NCBI GenBank assembly: GCA_050949055.1
Contig: JBMNFA010000009.1
Location: 248,001 to 312,000 of the forward strand
DNA: 64,000 nt
Origin: JAEZJZ01 sp050949055
GTDB lineage: Bacteria > Bacillota > UBA994 > UBA5500
Direction: 5' to 3'
The notes beneath the pieces were generated by a model. That model searched no databases. It saw only the letters and a program-made list of their open reading frames with translations, and was not told where the DNA came from. Positions 1-10,900 of the stretch are shown here, piece by piece (the first letter of the stretch is position 1; the number at the start of each line of letters is the position of its first letter). A program made the position numbers and the translations under genes.

Positions 1-2120
1 CAGATTCCTTCAACATCAGCTCTTTGCCATTGATACTCAACTGTCGCTCCTGCTGGCTCCAGGTCTATTGCTCCCAATGTTGCTCCTACAACAGCATCAC
101 CTGTCACGCTAACCGCATTTATCTCTATTTGGCCTGTGCAATCTGCAATTTCCAAGGCTACTACATCACTTTCGAAGCCCTGTGTGAACACCTCGCCGTT
201 TGCTGCAATCAATAGTGTCCCTGCATTGGTTATGATGCCATTAAATATTATGATGGCCTCTCTTGCCTCGCCAGGAGCTCCTACCAAGTCGATTCTGACG
301 TCATTAATACCTATTGTCTCAAGTAAATCTGGAGGGCCATCGTCAGTAATGATGCTCATCTGCCAACTTTCACTGTGAGTAGCACCTTCAGCAAAAGTAT
401 CGGCAGTGATACTGAGAGTTATGCTTGGACTCTCATCTCCCACGGTTATTGAACCTGCATTTACCACTAAGTCCGGGCCGACCGTGACTTGGATGTTACT
501 TTTCACACTACTGTTGGCAACTGAAGTTACCGTAATATCGGCAACTCCCAAATCAACACCAGTTACTCTACCAGTATCATCAATCGTTACAATATCAGCA
601 TTACTCGTTGACCATGTAACATCCTTGTTAGACGCATTATCAGGTTCAACTGTGGCTGTTATGGTCTTTGTCTGTCCAACGGCTAACGTTAACTCTGTTG
701 GTTCCACACTAATAGCGCGTACGCGCACCGTTGTAGGTCCACTCGGGCCGGGTGATGGGGGTAAGCTAGGTTTGTCATCCCAGTTCTTGCTCCATTCGGT
801 ATCTTTGGGAGCATCAATCTCTGGGGCTTCAACATCCTCGTCTTTTTCGATGTCAGTACCTTCTGCGCTCTCATCAATCACGACCTGTTTCAGACTGCCG
901 CCCGAAACGATAGACACCTGAATCTGAGCGCTAGTCTGCAGCTGCTCTACTTGGCCGCTGATGTTCACAGAACTGCCAGTGGCCTGCTCAGTTACTGTGA
1001 TAGTGTCCACACTGGATCCTTCTTCCATATCAAAGGTGACACCAGGTGCGTCTATGTTGATGTCAGAGAAGTCACCCACAATGGTGATTACCGCTCCGGC
1101 AGGAACGTCCTGAGTGATGTTCACTGAGGGCCTATGATCGTTGCTAGAACCGGATGTATCCACACTACCGGAGGTGCGAAACTCTACTGCATCGACAGTA
1201 GAGTCGTCAGCAAAGACCACATGGGTGGAGCCATCTGGATAAGTTATAATTATATGGGCCAATTGAGATGTGCCCGATACATGGCCAGAGTGACTGCCGC
1301 CACCGGCGACGATGGTCCGGCCTTCCACGGTAACATTGTTCAGATAGAAATCACCGTCACCCACGCCTTCTGTTATGTAGAGGTCTCCGGTAATGGTGGT
1401 GTTTTGCAAGGTGATGCCGGTTTTGTTGATGGTGGCGTTGCCAGTTATGGTCTGAGTACCTTCCTCTGGACCAAAGGTGCCATCGGCAACGTTCATGATT
1501 TCACCGGCTGCGCGGGCCAGGATGACGATCATCTCGGCACGGCTGATGGTACTCTCCATGCGCAGAGTTTTATCCTCATAGCCGCCGAAGTAGTCGCCAG
1601 CGACGATGGAATTTACCATCTGCTGATCTGCGTCAGAGAGGGTATCCACATCTGTGTACTCAACTAAGTGATCCTCATCCACTGGGGCCAGGCGCAGTAC
1701 TTTATACAGAATGCCTGCGGCTTCCAGTCGACTAATTGGCTCATTGGGCTTGAACGTGCCATCTTCATTGCCAGCTGTGTAGCCCATGGCAATTGATTTG
1801 GCTACGTCGCCATAAAACCAATCGTTGCTTTGCACATCTGAGAAGTCTATTTCTGCGCCTTTGGTGTAGTTGAAGGCGCGATTGACATAGGTGATGAATT
1901 CAGCCCTGGTCATCAATAGTGAGGGGCCAAACGTTCCGTCAGGGTATCCACCAACCAGACCCAAGCTGTTCCATTTGTTGATGTAGCCCGCTGCCCAATG
2001 TCCCTCCAGATCAGGAAAATCATTATCTGAAGCTTTTACAAATTGTGCCGGCTGAATCAACATCAGCAACATGCCAAAGACAACAAGACCGCCTAGAATC
2101 CTCCGAAAGTCCTTCTTCAA
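1..2120 (-). CDS. S-layer homology (SLH) domain surface protein, 3' end outside window
   Basis: The frame is open from position 2120 to the window edge (about 706 codons), so the C-terminus is missing. I place the start at TTG 2120, preceded by AAGGAG with a 9-base gap; the first in-frame ATG is inside the signal peptide. A signal peptide is followed by three SLH repeats at about residues 30-75, 90-140 and 155-205 (FPDLEGHWA, FSDVQSNDW, then YTDVDTL), which anchor proteins to cell-wall polymers. A beta-rich stretch with NATINKTGITLQNTTITGD follows, then an acidic Pro-rich linker and a bacterial Ig-like (Big_2-type) domain at about 470-547 (LAVGQTKTITATV, WSTSN). Near the edge a VTGDAVVGATL...YQWQRA segment begins another repeat seen in surface proteins. 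The domain calls rest on pattern recognition. Role: probable S-layer or wall-bound protein; the ligand is unknown. Confidence 0.85.
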   Translation of the reverse strand, partial: MKKDFRRILGGLVVFGMLLMLIQPAQFVKASDNDFPDLEGHWAAGYINKWNSLGLVGGYPDGTFGPSLLMTRAEFITYVNRAFNYTKGAEIDFSDVQSNDWFYGDVAKSIAMGYTAGNEDGTFKPNEPISRLEAAGILYKVLRLAPVDEDHLVEYTDVDTLSDADQQMVNSIVAGDYFGGYEDKTLRMESTISRAEMIVILARAAGEIMNVADGTFGPEEGTQTITGNATINKTGITLQNTTITGDLYITEGVGDGDFYLNNVTVEGRTIVAGGGSHSGHVSGTSQLAHIIITYPDGSTHVVFADDSTVDAVEFRTSGSVDTSGSSNDHRPSVNITQDVPAGAVITIVGDFSDINIDAPGVTFDMEEGSSVDTITVTEQATGSSVNISGQVEQLQTSAQIQVSIVSGGSLKQVVIDESAEGTDIEKDEDVEAPEIDAPKDTEWSKNWDDKPSLPPSPGPSGPTTVRVRAISVEPTELTLAVGQTKTITATVEPDNASNKDVTWSTSNADIVTIDDTGRVTGVDLGVADITVTSVANSSVKSNIQVTVGPDLVVNAGSITVGDESPSITLSITADTFAEGATHSESWQMSIITDDGPPDLLETIGINDVRIDLVGAPGEAREAIIIFNGIITNAGTLLIAANGEVFTQGFESDVVALEIADCTGQIEINAVSVTGDAVVGATLGAIDLEPAGATVEYQWQRADVEGI

Positions 2121-2585
2121 ATCACTTCACTCCTTCTCTTTTTGTGTTTCGTCTGTATACAATAAAACGGCCCCTAAACACACCCCTCCCTTCTCAAAGA
2201 CAGCCCAAATCTTCTGTCTGGCGCCCAATAATCCGACAGGGCTAAAGAGAAGCTCGGTGATGGATTAGGGACACACTTAGCCAGAGATGCTGAGCATAGA
2301 AGCCAATACAACAGTGAAAGGCAACATCAACAGCGTGGGCATAATCTTGTTCTTGTACCTAGTGGATGCCCAGCACATTGATTTTAGCTTGACAGATTAG
2401 CTGGTCAATTGATTTTTTACGCTTGTAGAGATTTCGCCCCTAGGACAACAGCATTGAATCTCCTATCTCAACCTTCATTGAATAGAGCCCCTCCTGGTTC
2501 GTCTTTATAAAATACTGAATGGTGTGCGGCCTAGGCTCGCCTAAATACCTTCATAAGGAAAGCCAACCAAAGTGCCCAAGCCGTC
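2121..2585. other. intergenic, no gene seen
   Basis: This 465-base gap lies upstream of the leftward SLH gene and downstream of the leftward gene ending at 2586. It is AT-richer than the flanks. I see no convincing ORF, RNA gene or clear terminator. The promoter of the SLH gene should lie here, but I could not pick a convincing -35/-10 pair. Confidence 0.4.
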
Positions 2586-2999
2586 CTAACGCTTTTGTTC
2601 AAAATACGATCGCAGGCGAGATTGCCAGTCCTCGCGCAAGCGGCGAAAAGCTATACCTCTCTTCAGACCATTATCCTGCCACGCCCCCGATTTGACGAAG
2701 ATGGCCGCAAGCTGGCTGGCTCCCTGCGCATCTAGTACTGACTTGCCCAGTTCTTCTTTGATGAACTTGCCTATCCCCTGTTGCTCTGTTCCGTGGTTCA
2801 GTTTCTCGACGTTGTTTGCCAGGGCAACCCAATCATGCTCCGATACAGAGAAATGAAGGCGGTCCAGCTCAGTCGAAGCGTAGCTATTGATGACTTCCTG
2901 CCCGTTGGCAAATCTCCGGCGGATTTCAACACTTCCTTCGTCATCGATCATCCATTTGAAGTCTGTACCTTGCGACAACGTTGCATCGGCTACGTACAT
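2586..2999 (-). CDS. hypothetical protein, 137 aa
   Basis: I do not recognise this family. The start ATG at 2999 has a good GGAGG six to seven bases upstream. There is no signal peptide or membrane segment. The N-terminal half reads like a small beta-rich domain (MYVADATLSQGTDFKW, then VEIRRRF). The C-terminal half is charged and helical, ending LREDWQSRLRSYFEQKR. Ordinary codon use and a clean ribosome site argue that it is real. It lies at the edge of the defence-like region and is transcribed away from the gene at 3273. Function unknown. Confidence 0.6.
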   Translation of the reverse strand: MYVADATLSQGTDFKWMIDDEGSVEIRRRFANGQEVINSYASTELDRLHFSVSEHDWVALANNVEKLNHGTEQQGIGKFIKEELGKSVLDAQGASQLAAIFVKSGAWQDNGLKRGIAFRRLREDWQSRLRSYFEQKR

Positions 3000-3272
3000 G
3001 TTCTTCCCTCCAACTTGTTAGTGTAGTTAGTGGTCCTGTTCGGTATCTTGGCACCATTTTCCTCTGTCCGTTTGTCAATTCTTGATGCAATGTGTTGATC
3101 CCTGTCCTGTACGCTCGCGCCAAGAAAGCCTCCAAGAACATTGCCCCACACGTGGGAAGGAATCTGTTGACGAAGTGGTAAACATGAACAACGATGGGAA
3201 CCTGCTGCTAGGCATAACGCGGGTCCAAGAACGTGCTTGAATGAAGGAGAAAATGTGGGGAGGAAGCTGGAG

Positions 3273-3998
3273 ATGGAACTGGAGAAGGTGCTGAAGACTA
3301 TCCAAGCAGAACTTCCAGCAAAGTCTATGGAGCTTGCAGATAGTATTGGCCTGGCAAGAGAGGTGTTGACTGATATCAAAGACGCCGCTATCCAGGAAAT
3401 GGTGCGACTTGTAGGTATGAAAGACTATGCGAAGAGCCAGAAGATGTTGGAGCTGAGACGCGAGATTGATTCGCTGGAAGAAAGACTGGGAACCTACATC
3501 GACCTACTGGATATCGACATGTCCGAGGTGGCGCAGGAAGGTCTAGAAGCAGATGACGAGGCCGACGCAGCCACAAAAATGCCGCGAGACTACAGCCAGT
3601 ATGAAGTCGATAGCACAGTAGAGCATTCTCTGCTTGAGAACCTAACCCATGTAAGGCCACATGGCTTCGTCTTCATGAATGACACACTAACCACGGTTAA
3701 GACATGGAAGGAAATGCTGATAGCTCTCTGTCTCCGCCTACATGAGATAGATAGTACCAAGCTAGGCCAATTCCCCGGAATGCCACACCTAAACGGAAAG
3801 AAGAACAGCTACTTCTCTACAACCCCCGAGGGGATGCGGGAGCCTAAACCTGTTACTGAAGGCATCTTCTTGGAGACCAACCAAAGCGCTAATGCCTTAA
3901 GAAATTTAATGGTCAAGGTACTGAAAGCCTACGGCTACAAGGTACGGGACCTAAAAGTCTACTTCAAGGCAGATTACTCGACAATGAATAGAAGCTGA
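3273..3998 (+). CDS. hypothetical protein with N-terminal coiled coil, about 241 aa
   Basis: Not assigned to a family. I choose ATG 3273 because GGGGAGG lies nine bases upstream; GTG 3255 and TTG 3237 are in-frame alternatives with weaker or closer sites. Residues 1-90 are heptad-like and charged (MELEKVLKTIQAELPAKSME; LELRREIDSLEERLGTY), suggesting a coiled coil. An acidic linker follows. The last about 125 residues form a compact domain (RPHGFVFMNDTLTTVKTWKE, NSYFSTTPEGMREPKP, FLETNQSANALRNLM). That C-terminal pattern reminds me of a domain attached to restriction-related proteins, but I cannot name it with confidence. It converges on the helicase gene, with a shared terminator between. Confidence 0.65.
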   Translation: MELEKVLKTIQAELPAKSMELADSIGLAREVLTDIKDAAIQEMVRLVGMKDYAKSQKMLELRREIDSLEERLGTYIDLLDIDMSEVAQEGLEADDEADAATKMPRDYSQYEVDSTVEHSLLENLTHVRPHGFVFMNDTLTTVKTWKEMLIALCLRLHEIDSTKLGQFPGMPHLNGKKNSYFSTTPEGMREPKPVTEGIFLETNQSANALRNLMVKVLKAYGYKVRDLKVYFKADYSTMNRS

Positions 3999-3999
3999 A

Positions 4000-4021
4000 G
4001 GGCACGCCACCTGGCGTGCCC
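4000..4021. terminator. bidirectional hairpin terminator
   Basis: GGGCACGCC-ACCT-GGCGTGCCC forms a perfect 9-bp stem with a 4-base loop, between two convergent genes (the rightward gene ends at 3998, the leftward at 4029). TCTTG follows on the plus strand; no strong T-run on either side. Confidence 0.7.
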
Positions 4022-4028
4022 TCTTGCA

Positions 4029-7000
4029 TCAAATCTGGTTACTGATCCGTTCTGCCTCGCGCATTAGGCTGGTAAGCACATGATGCAGCCGCAGTTCACT
4101 CTTCCGCTCCATATTCTCAACCAGACGGCTGACAGTATCCAAGGCCGATGTGGATAAGCACGGAGGGACTGCCATCGATGCCCTCTCTCCCACTGCTGGA
4201 ACTTCACACTTAAAGAGGATCCGCTCCTTCACCGGCCTCAGCAGACGACTAGGAAGCGTATACGCGCGGAGTGGCCTCCCCTCGTTCAAACGGGCTTCTA
4301 GCTCTCTGCGCACGTTGCTATAGCGGGTCTCCTTGCTGCCCGAGTTGTCCTTCTCCTGCAGCAAGGCCCAGGCAACTAAGTGGCTGAGCATTTCCTGTGC
4401 CTTGCCGGAACGAATGTTGTCTCGCTCAATGCGATGGGCTGCAGCTGCTAGCTCAAACTCCTTCCTGGCTAGAGCCACGAGCACTTGCCTTAGGGGATCT
4501 AGGTCAGATTCCGACAGTTCGACTTCTTCCGCCAATTCGACGCCCATCAGTTCACTCATCTTAGTAACTAAACGGACAGAGACCAAACTGCGTTCCCTGA
4601 TGGCTGCAGCATAACCAACTACAGTCAGACCTGGCATACCTGGCGCTGCAACCTCTAGCCGTCTAGCGGCTGGCGGCAACTCATACTCAGTCACTTCATT
4701 GAGCAGCCGATCAAACTCAGACTCTCCATAGGCTGCAAAACGCAGCGTACCGCCCTCTTTCAGACCCCGTTCATACAATGTGCGGTCAATGGTGAAGAGC
4801 GTTCCATCGCTTTCCCTGGCCAATAGCTTGCGGTCACAATCTTTGCACGTGTAACCTAGCTTTCGCAGATACTCTGATCCGGTCAATACCTGCCAGACTT
4901 CTTCCAATCGCACAGGCAGGTTGACATCACTCTGCCGTTCGCGTGCGCGACGATAAATCTCATAGAGCTCGGTGGCGGATGTTTCTACAACCGCTGCGTT
5001 ATCTCGCTGCTGCTGCAAGCGCTGCTTAATGCACTCCTCTAGCTCATCTTGAGTAATTGACCCATCTGCCAATCGAGCGAAGTCTTCTTGGGTTACCGGC
5101 AGCAACGCTAATTGCTGCTGTCCGACAACCAGATTTGCGTCCTCTAGTCGCCGCAGCAGCCGCGCATACACAACTTCCTCCAGACTATCTAAATAGCATA
5201 GATTGAGAATGTAGATGTTGCTATGCCTCTGACCGATGCGATCGATGCGTCCTATGCGCTGCTCAATCTTCATCGGATTCCAACCCATATCGAAGTTGAT
5301 CAACAGACTGGCAGTCTGCAGGTTCAGACCTTCCGCCGCTGCATCGGTACAAACCAGCACATCGATCTCTTCTCGAAGGAACCGTTGCTTGACGTCTTCG
5401 CGGGAAACGTTCCGCATGCGCCGCTCTAAGGGATCAAAGACTGTCGCCCCACTACCTGAATACGTACCAATCAACATCTGGGGGTCCGCTTGACGCAACC
5501 AACCCACCAAATCTTGTAGAGTGTCATAGAACCGCGTGAAGATGACTACCTGGTCGATGCGCCCATCTGCACGGTTTCGTCGCCGATCCAAGGCGGATAG
5601 CACATGCTGTACCTTTGATGGCCTGCTGGTGAGGTCTGACATCTCCTGCAACAGGTCGCGCAGCCTAGACTCTTCCCACTGCAAATCGCCCTTTGTGCGG
5701 TTCTTCAATAAAACGGACCCCAAGTCGGTAGCATCGACATCCCAATCGTCTTCTGGGTCGAACTCCTGTTCATTATCCTCGCGTTCCAGCCAAGCTTGAT
5801 ACCTCAGAGTTGCTTGCACCCTCTGCAACCTACGCTGCAGGGTGGAGTTGATGGCAAACAGGCTGGAGGAGAAGCGTAACCTCAAAAAGCTCAAATAGAA
5901 GGTAAGCATTTGCCTGGTCTTTTGATCTTGGTGTCGGTTCATCTGTTCAGTTAGCCCGCGACAATATGCCTCCAGCTGATGATAAACCCTTTCTTCTTGT
6001 GCGCTAAACTTGCTCGGGGTCAGTGTAACATGCCTTTGCGCCAGATTTTCCGTTAACTCGCCCTTTTCGCGGTAAACCTCCAGCAGCCCACGATTGTGAC
6101 GAAACATCACCCGAGCCAATGGTGCGGTGCGCGTTAGCAGGCGCAAGGCATGTCGCAGATCACTGTATCCAGGGGTCCTGTGATATTGAAGCCATTGCCT
6201 AAGCAACATGCGCATGGAGTGATCCAAGACATTCCGCTGCACGAACTGCCAGAAAAGAGGGTCTTCGCTTTCAATAGCTAACAAGCTGGAACGCAGAAAC
6301 TCCCACTCAGCATCCGATAACCTGGCTCCTTCCCCCAGTCGTCGCAGCAGTTGATAATATTCCAGCGTGACGCTTGGGTCAAACTGAAAGGCCCCCACGC
6401 GGTTAGTTAGTGCCAACAAATCGCAAACCTCAACTGGGTGCAATTGCATGGGGGTGGCAGTAGCCATCCACAACGCTCTTGCCTTCGGTCGCAAGCCCGT
6501 CTGTAGCGCCCGATAAAGATTGACATATCTAGGTTGCTGCCCGGGACCTCTGGTGGAGTTGCTGCGCCGGGCAGCATGGGCCTCATCAACGAGGGCGATG
6601 TCAAAGGGCTCGGCTCTCTTGAGCTCATCCTGCCTCTCCACGCGAGCCAATAGGCCAGTAGAAACAATGGTCAGGTTAGGTTCAAACAGACTACCTGCTA
6701 GAACGGACTCCTTCGATGGATGCAGGTATTGGTGTTGAATGCGCGGGGAAGCGCTAGCCAAGCCAAAGGACAGGAGCACCTTTTCCTTCATCTGCCTTAG
6801 CCATTGCTGCGTGAGGCTAGCAGGCGCAGCAACCAGAATACGCTTGGCCATACCTGATAGATACAGCGAACGAAAAGCTAGACCGGCTTCTATGGTTTTG
6901 CCCAAGCCAACCTCGTCGCAAAGCAGATACGAGAAAGGCCAGGTTTCCACCAAGCGTCTCGCTACCACCTCCTGGTGAGGCCAGGGGGCTACCGGTGCCG

Positions 7001-7880
7001 TATACATGCCCACCCATCTCCCACCGGGCATTCTGGGCGCATCGCGAAGCACCGCAAACTGGAGCCTCTCCATTGACGTGGGAGCTGCCTGCTCTTCCTC
7101 AACTAGAGTGCCGTCAATTTCTTTCAGATTGGCCGCTTGTTTGCTCAGAGTCAACAGCCTTTGCTCCACCGCCTGGGGAATAGGCATGACGGGCATATGT
7201 GCCACCTGACCATCCCAAAGCGCCTGGAACGCTTTCTCTGCCCGCTGTGCCCGAATGGCATCCGTACCGCCCCACCATTCGCAATGCAGATTGATGTTCT
7301 CGGCGTTGTGCATCAGCGCCGTCTTCGACTCATTTAGCGTGCCAGAGCCATAGATCTTCTGCCCATACTCGTCAGAGAGTATGAACCACTTCTCATGCAT
7401 GTAGCCGTCTTCCACCGAATCCCAGTTTACAGGCTGACCGGTCTGCATGTGCAGTCTAAAGGCAACACGCACTTGTAGGTACCCGTTGGCCACCATCCAG
7501 CCCAGCAACGCTACCCCACTGGTTACATCGCTAGGCCAAGCGGTTGCATCAGCCAGCCGCTCACACAGTCGCGCTGCCAACCTGGCCTGGTCGCCATCCA
7601 GGATGGCCTGCACGTCCGCAGGTTCCAAATCTGCTCCCACGATCAGCCGCATTCTCCCACCGCGGCCAATTAATGAAGAGAAGCCCTGCGAGGCGGCCGC
7701 CAACGAAGACGAACGGAAGTAGCCCGCCACGCGGTCATACCTATTCGCCAGGCTGAGGGCAGGTAGGTAGAAATCGTGCAGAATGTCCAGTGGACGCCCG
7801 TCAATCACGGTGGACGAAGTGCGGTACTCCAGCTCCCACTGCCGCGACCGCAGTCCCCTTTGCTGGTCCTCAGTCAGCAC
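4029..7880 (-). CDS. PLD-like nuclease fused to SNF2-family helicase (defence-associated)
   Basis: A 1283-residue protein. The N-terminus has a phospholipase-D-like half site at about residue 161: HEKWFILSD followed by GSGTLNES, the H-x-K...D...G-S-x-x-N arrangement of PLD nucleases. A SNF2/superfamily 2 motor follows: motif I DEVGLGKTIE at about 322, motif II DEAH at about 430, motif III ATATPMQ, motif V DAAAEGLNLQ at about 847 and motif VI QRIGRIDRIGQ at about 877. The last 300 residues are helical with a CKDCD pair. The start is GTG 7880 after GAGGTGGTAAGG. It is the last gene of a tight operon (23 bases after the methyltransferase). In BREX type 3 and DISARM, SNF2 helicases partner methyltransferases in restricting phage; I infer the same here. 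Activity is untested. Confidence 0.85.
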   Translation of the reverse strand: MLTEDQQRGLRSRQWELEYRTSSTVIDGRPLDILHDFYLPALSLANRYDRVAGYFRSSSLAAASQGFSSLIGRGGRMRLIVGADLEPADVQAILDGDQARLAARLCERLADATAWPSDVTSGVALLGWMVANGYLQVRVAFRLHMQTGQPVNWDSVEDGYMHEKWFILSDEYGQKIYGSGTLNESKTALMHNAENINLHCEWWGGTDAIRAQRAEKAFQALWDGQVAHMPVMPIPQAVEQRLLTLSKQAANLKEIDGTLVEEEQAAPTSMERLQFAVLRDAPRMPGGRWVGMYTAPVAPWPHQEVVARRLVETWPFSYLLCDEVGLGKTIEAGLAFRSLYLSGMAKRILVAAPASLTQQWLRQMKEKVLLSFGLASASPRIQHQYLHPSKESVLAGSLFEPNLTIVSTGLLARVERQDELKRAEPFDIALVDEAHAARRSNSTRGPGQQPRYVNLYRALQTGLRPKARALWMATATPMQLHPVEVCDLLALTNRVGAFQFDPSVTLEYYQLLRRLGEGARLSDAEWEFLRSSLLAIESEDPLFWQFVQRNVLDHSMRMLLRQWLQYHRTPGYSDLRHALRLLTRTAPLARVMFRHNRGLLEVYREKGELTENLAQRHVTLTPSKFSAQEERVYHQLEAYCRGLTEQMNRHQDQKTRQMLTFYLSFLRLRFSSSLFAINSTLQRRLQRVQATLRYQAWLEREDNEQEFDPEDDWDVDATDLGSVLLKNRTKGDLQWEESRLRDLLQEMSDLTSRPSKVQHVLSALDRRRNRADGRIDQVVIFTRFYDTLQDLVGWLRQADPQMLIGTYSGSGATVFDPLERRMRNVSREDVKQRFLREEIDVLVCTDAAAEGLNLQTASLLINFDMGWNPMKIEQRIGRIDRIGQRHSNIYILNLCYLDSLEEVVYARLLRRLEDANLVVGQQQLALLPVTQEDFARLADGSITQDELEECIKQRLQQQRDNAAVVETSATELYEIYRRARERQSDVNLPVRLEEVWQVLTGSEYLRKLGYTCKDCDRKLLARESDGTLFTIDRTLYERGLKEGGTLRFAAYGESEFDRLLNEVTEYELPPAARRLEVAAPGMPGLTVVGYAAAIRERSLVSVRLVTKMSELMGVELAEEVELSESDLDPLRQVLVALARKEFELAAAAHRIERDNIRSGKAQEMLSHLVAWALLQEKDNSGSKETRYSNVRRELEARLNEGRPLRAYTLPSRLLRPVKERILFKCEVPAVGERASMAVPPCLSTSALDTVSRLVENMERKSELRLHHVLTSLMREAERISNQI

Positions 7881-7903
7881 GCCTTACCACCTCGCTTTCG
7901 CGT

Positions 7904-10900
7904 CTACTTGAGGCCGAACAGCATGGCCTCCGCTTCCTTGCGCAATTCTTCGGTGTCCACTTGATTCTTCCAGACATTCAGCAGATCAACAATCACTTGT
8001 TGTCTGCCCTCTGCGTGCTGGCTGAGATAGGCCCTGGCCACCGGCACGTCGCCAGCACGATAGCTGGTTATTAAGCCGTGTAAAATGTCCCACTCACTCT
8101 GCGGACGCTCAAGCCTGGCGTTAACGCGTTCATCGGGCATTGCCAATCTTAGCTTCGAACCTTTTTTCACCAAAGGCGCATGATAACCCTCTACTACATC
8201 TTCACGAGAAAGTCGTCTGATGCTACGCCCCGAACGAACTTCAGCATTTATGCCTATTGACCGGCCACCTGGATTATGGATCACTGGTTTGTCATCCAAC
8301 CTGATGTTCAGAGAACGTGAAAGGTTAAGGGCACTATCATAACTGAATTGGTTAAGGCCGAAGATCCCAAACAACGTCAAGGCCATGGCAGCCTCTGGGC
8401 TAAGGTCATTTACCAGAATGCGCCCTTCGGTCAACCGGCTGATCTGATGCTGGGCCACCACCGCGCTGGCCTCATTCATGGCTCTGATTGGACTGACCTG
8501 CTCATCGCCATCTAGGACTGGCCAGTTCTCGGACAGCACTCGCAGGGCTCGTCCATAGCAGGCTACCATCTCATCCACCGGATTCAAGCGCAACCGAGTG
8601 AAGTCTTTCAGCCCTTCTTGCACTGCATCGCGGATCTTCTGGGCTACCCCACTACCGCCGAAGCCAGTCCAGGAAGAAGGTTGACTATTTGCTCCTTCGC
8701 GTTTGCGGCAGGCTAGGAAGACCGAACTAGCGGCAGAAGCCATGTTCTTCTGATGCGTAGATTCCGCTGCCTCTGACTCTACTGGCAGTGATGCGGTAAT
8801 TATCCACCCATTCTCCACCAATGAACGGGTTAGAGCTTCCCATGCCTCCGTCGTCTTGTGCGTAAACATCAGCGTCATCAGGCCATCTTTTCTTAGAACC
8901 CGCGCACATTCAGCGAAGATCTCACCCATCAAACGCTCATATTCCTTGGTGGCTTTCTTGGTTGACCCATCCCGCGCGGGATTAGCAACTGCTTCATCCA
9001 GTTTGTTGGTTGACAAGCGGGTAAAGATTTCAGGATAGAGATCGGCGAGCGTGCGGCGCTGCCACACATAGAAGTAGTCGGACAGTTCGGCGTACTGGAC
9101 ATTGTTGTAGTAAGGTGGGTCCATACACACCAGATCGACAGATTGATCTGGTGTGTCTAGCTTGGCAGCAGTTCCATGAAGGATTCTAACATTAGGTGAA
9201 GTGCGAGCTACGCTGCTCTGCCTTTCACTAGCCAGTTGTGACATGCCCTTGTATGCGTCGAATACTTGAGACAGTGCCCAGGCTGCCCCAGAGTTCGGCC
9301 CTGCGAAGACCATTTCTCCAAATGTCCATTTCAATGAGAAATCATGGCGCCCAAACGTACCCTTTACTATTCCGCGCGTGTATTCCCAGCGCGTTTGCTT
9401 ACTGTTATAGTCAACCCCCTTGTCGATCATGAACTGCAAGTATGTTACCACTGCCCGCCCACGCTGTTCACCCAGCTCTTCCAAGATTAGCGGTTTAATA
9501 CGGTTAAGTTCTTCTACCAATGTCAGGTGCCCTAGCAATTGCCGCGGCGTAAACATGTCGCACCAGCGCTTCATCCCTGCTCGTAAAGGCTCCAGCGTCT
9601 TGTGACCCTTCGGGATATTCTCTGTCGGTATCAGGCCCTGTCGCTCCCACTCATCCCACTTATCAGCCAGCGTCTGCTGGGCCTTGGTAAGCGCATCAAG
9701 GTCAGCCTGATTTGGCGCACGGAAGAATCTCACCTTCTCTGTCTTAATCTGACCCGCCTTCTCGCCAGTCTTGTACCGCTGCGGCTTGCCGATCTTATCA
9801 AGCTTGGGTTGAAAGCGAATTGCTACTACTGTATAAAGCCGATCCCGCCACGTTCCGTATTGGGATTCACCGCAGGCCTGGGCTTTGATTTCCTCAGCCG
9901 AGATGGCTTGATGGCAATGCACACAGGAACCAACGCCACGGGTTACTGTGGCCAAGTTTGGGTCTTCCCCGTTAGGTCCCTTACCCCGTTTGACGCGGTA
10001 AGGCTCAAACCACACCTTGCCGTTTTGGGGCCGGCCATCGGTGACTACGCGCACTCCCCAAGGGTCACTGCCTTTGGATAGCCAGCAAGTATTCAGCAAT
10101 GGTGCTTCGCCGCCGCAATGGGGGCAGGTGACTTGGCGAACGTATATCAGACCTACCTGATCATGTTCTGGACCATTGAACAAAGGAATGACTTCTGGGC
10201 AGCGCTTACAATGCGCCCGTAGCGCTAGCAGTTCTTCTGTTGGTAAGGGACTAAACGGCGTCACATCCTGCATTCTTTCTGCAACCGTTGTGACTAAGCC
10301 CTGACCCCATCGGCTAATCTCCTCTGCAAGCTCGAGCCCAAACTGAAACGGATACTGGAGGGTAGCATGAAGAATGACACTCGCGACTGGGTTCAAGTCA
10401 TTCGCTATCACATTGTGCCCAAGGCGCAATGCCTCAAATGGAATTGACCCGCCTCCCGCGGTTGGATCTAAAATCGTCAGCGACTTCGGGCTCACAGTCG
10501 GGGCATGGCTATAAGCTCTTCCATAACCGTATAAGTCTTCTGCAGACCATCTCAGTTCCCCACCAAGTATTCTCTTGACCTCCGAAGACTTGGCAAACTC
10601 GATTCGACCATTAACGTGAGCAGGATCCGCGGCTACCCGCCCCACCTCAAGCCTAGTGCCCATATGCGGCAGAGGTTCATTAAAAGCCTTTGACTCCTCC
10701 AGCCACCTCACGACTACAGGATGGTTGGCTAACGAAGTATCTGTCTGACAAAGCTTATTGATGGTTCTCCGGTTAACCGCTCTGCGTTCTTGTTCTTTCA
10801 GTAGTGCCCTATGGACGGCCGCATCAACTATCAGGAGCTCCGCTCCATCATCAGCAGCCTCCACTTTTTCTGCCACTGAACCCACCAGCACCCACGGTAC

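Noticed and set aside
406..921. Rightward open frame opposite the SLH gene
   Set aside because: The leftward frame continues through the whole region with SLH and Ig-like motifs; this is its antisense shadow.
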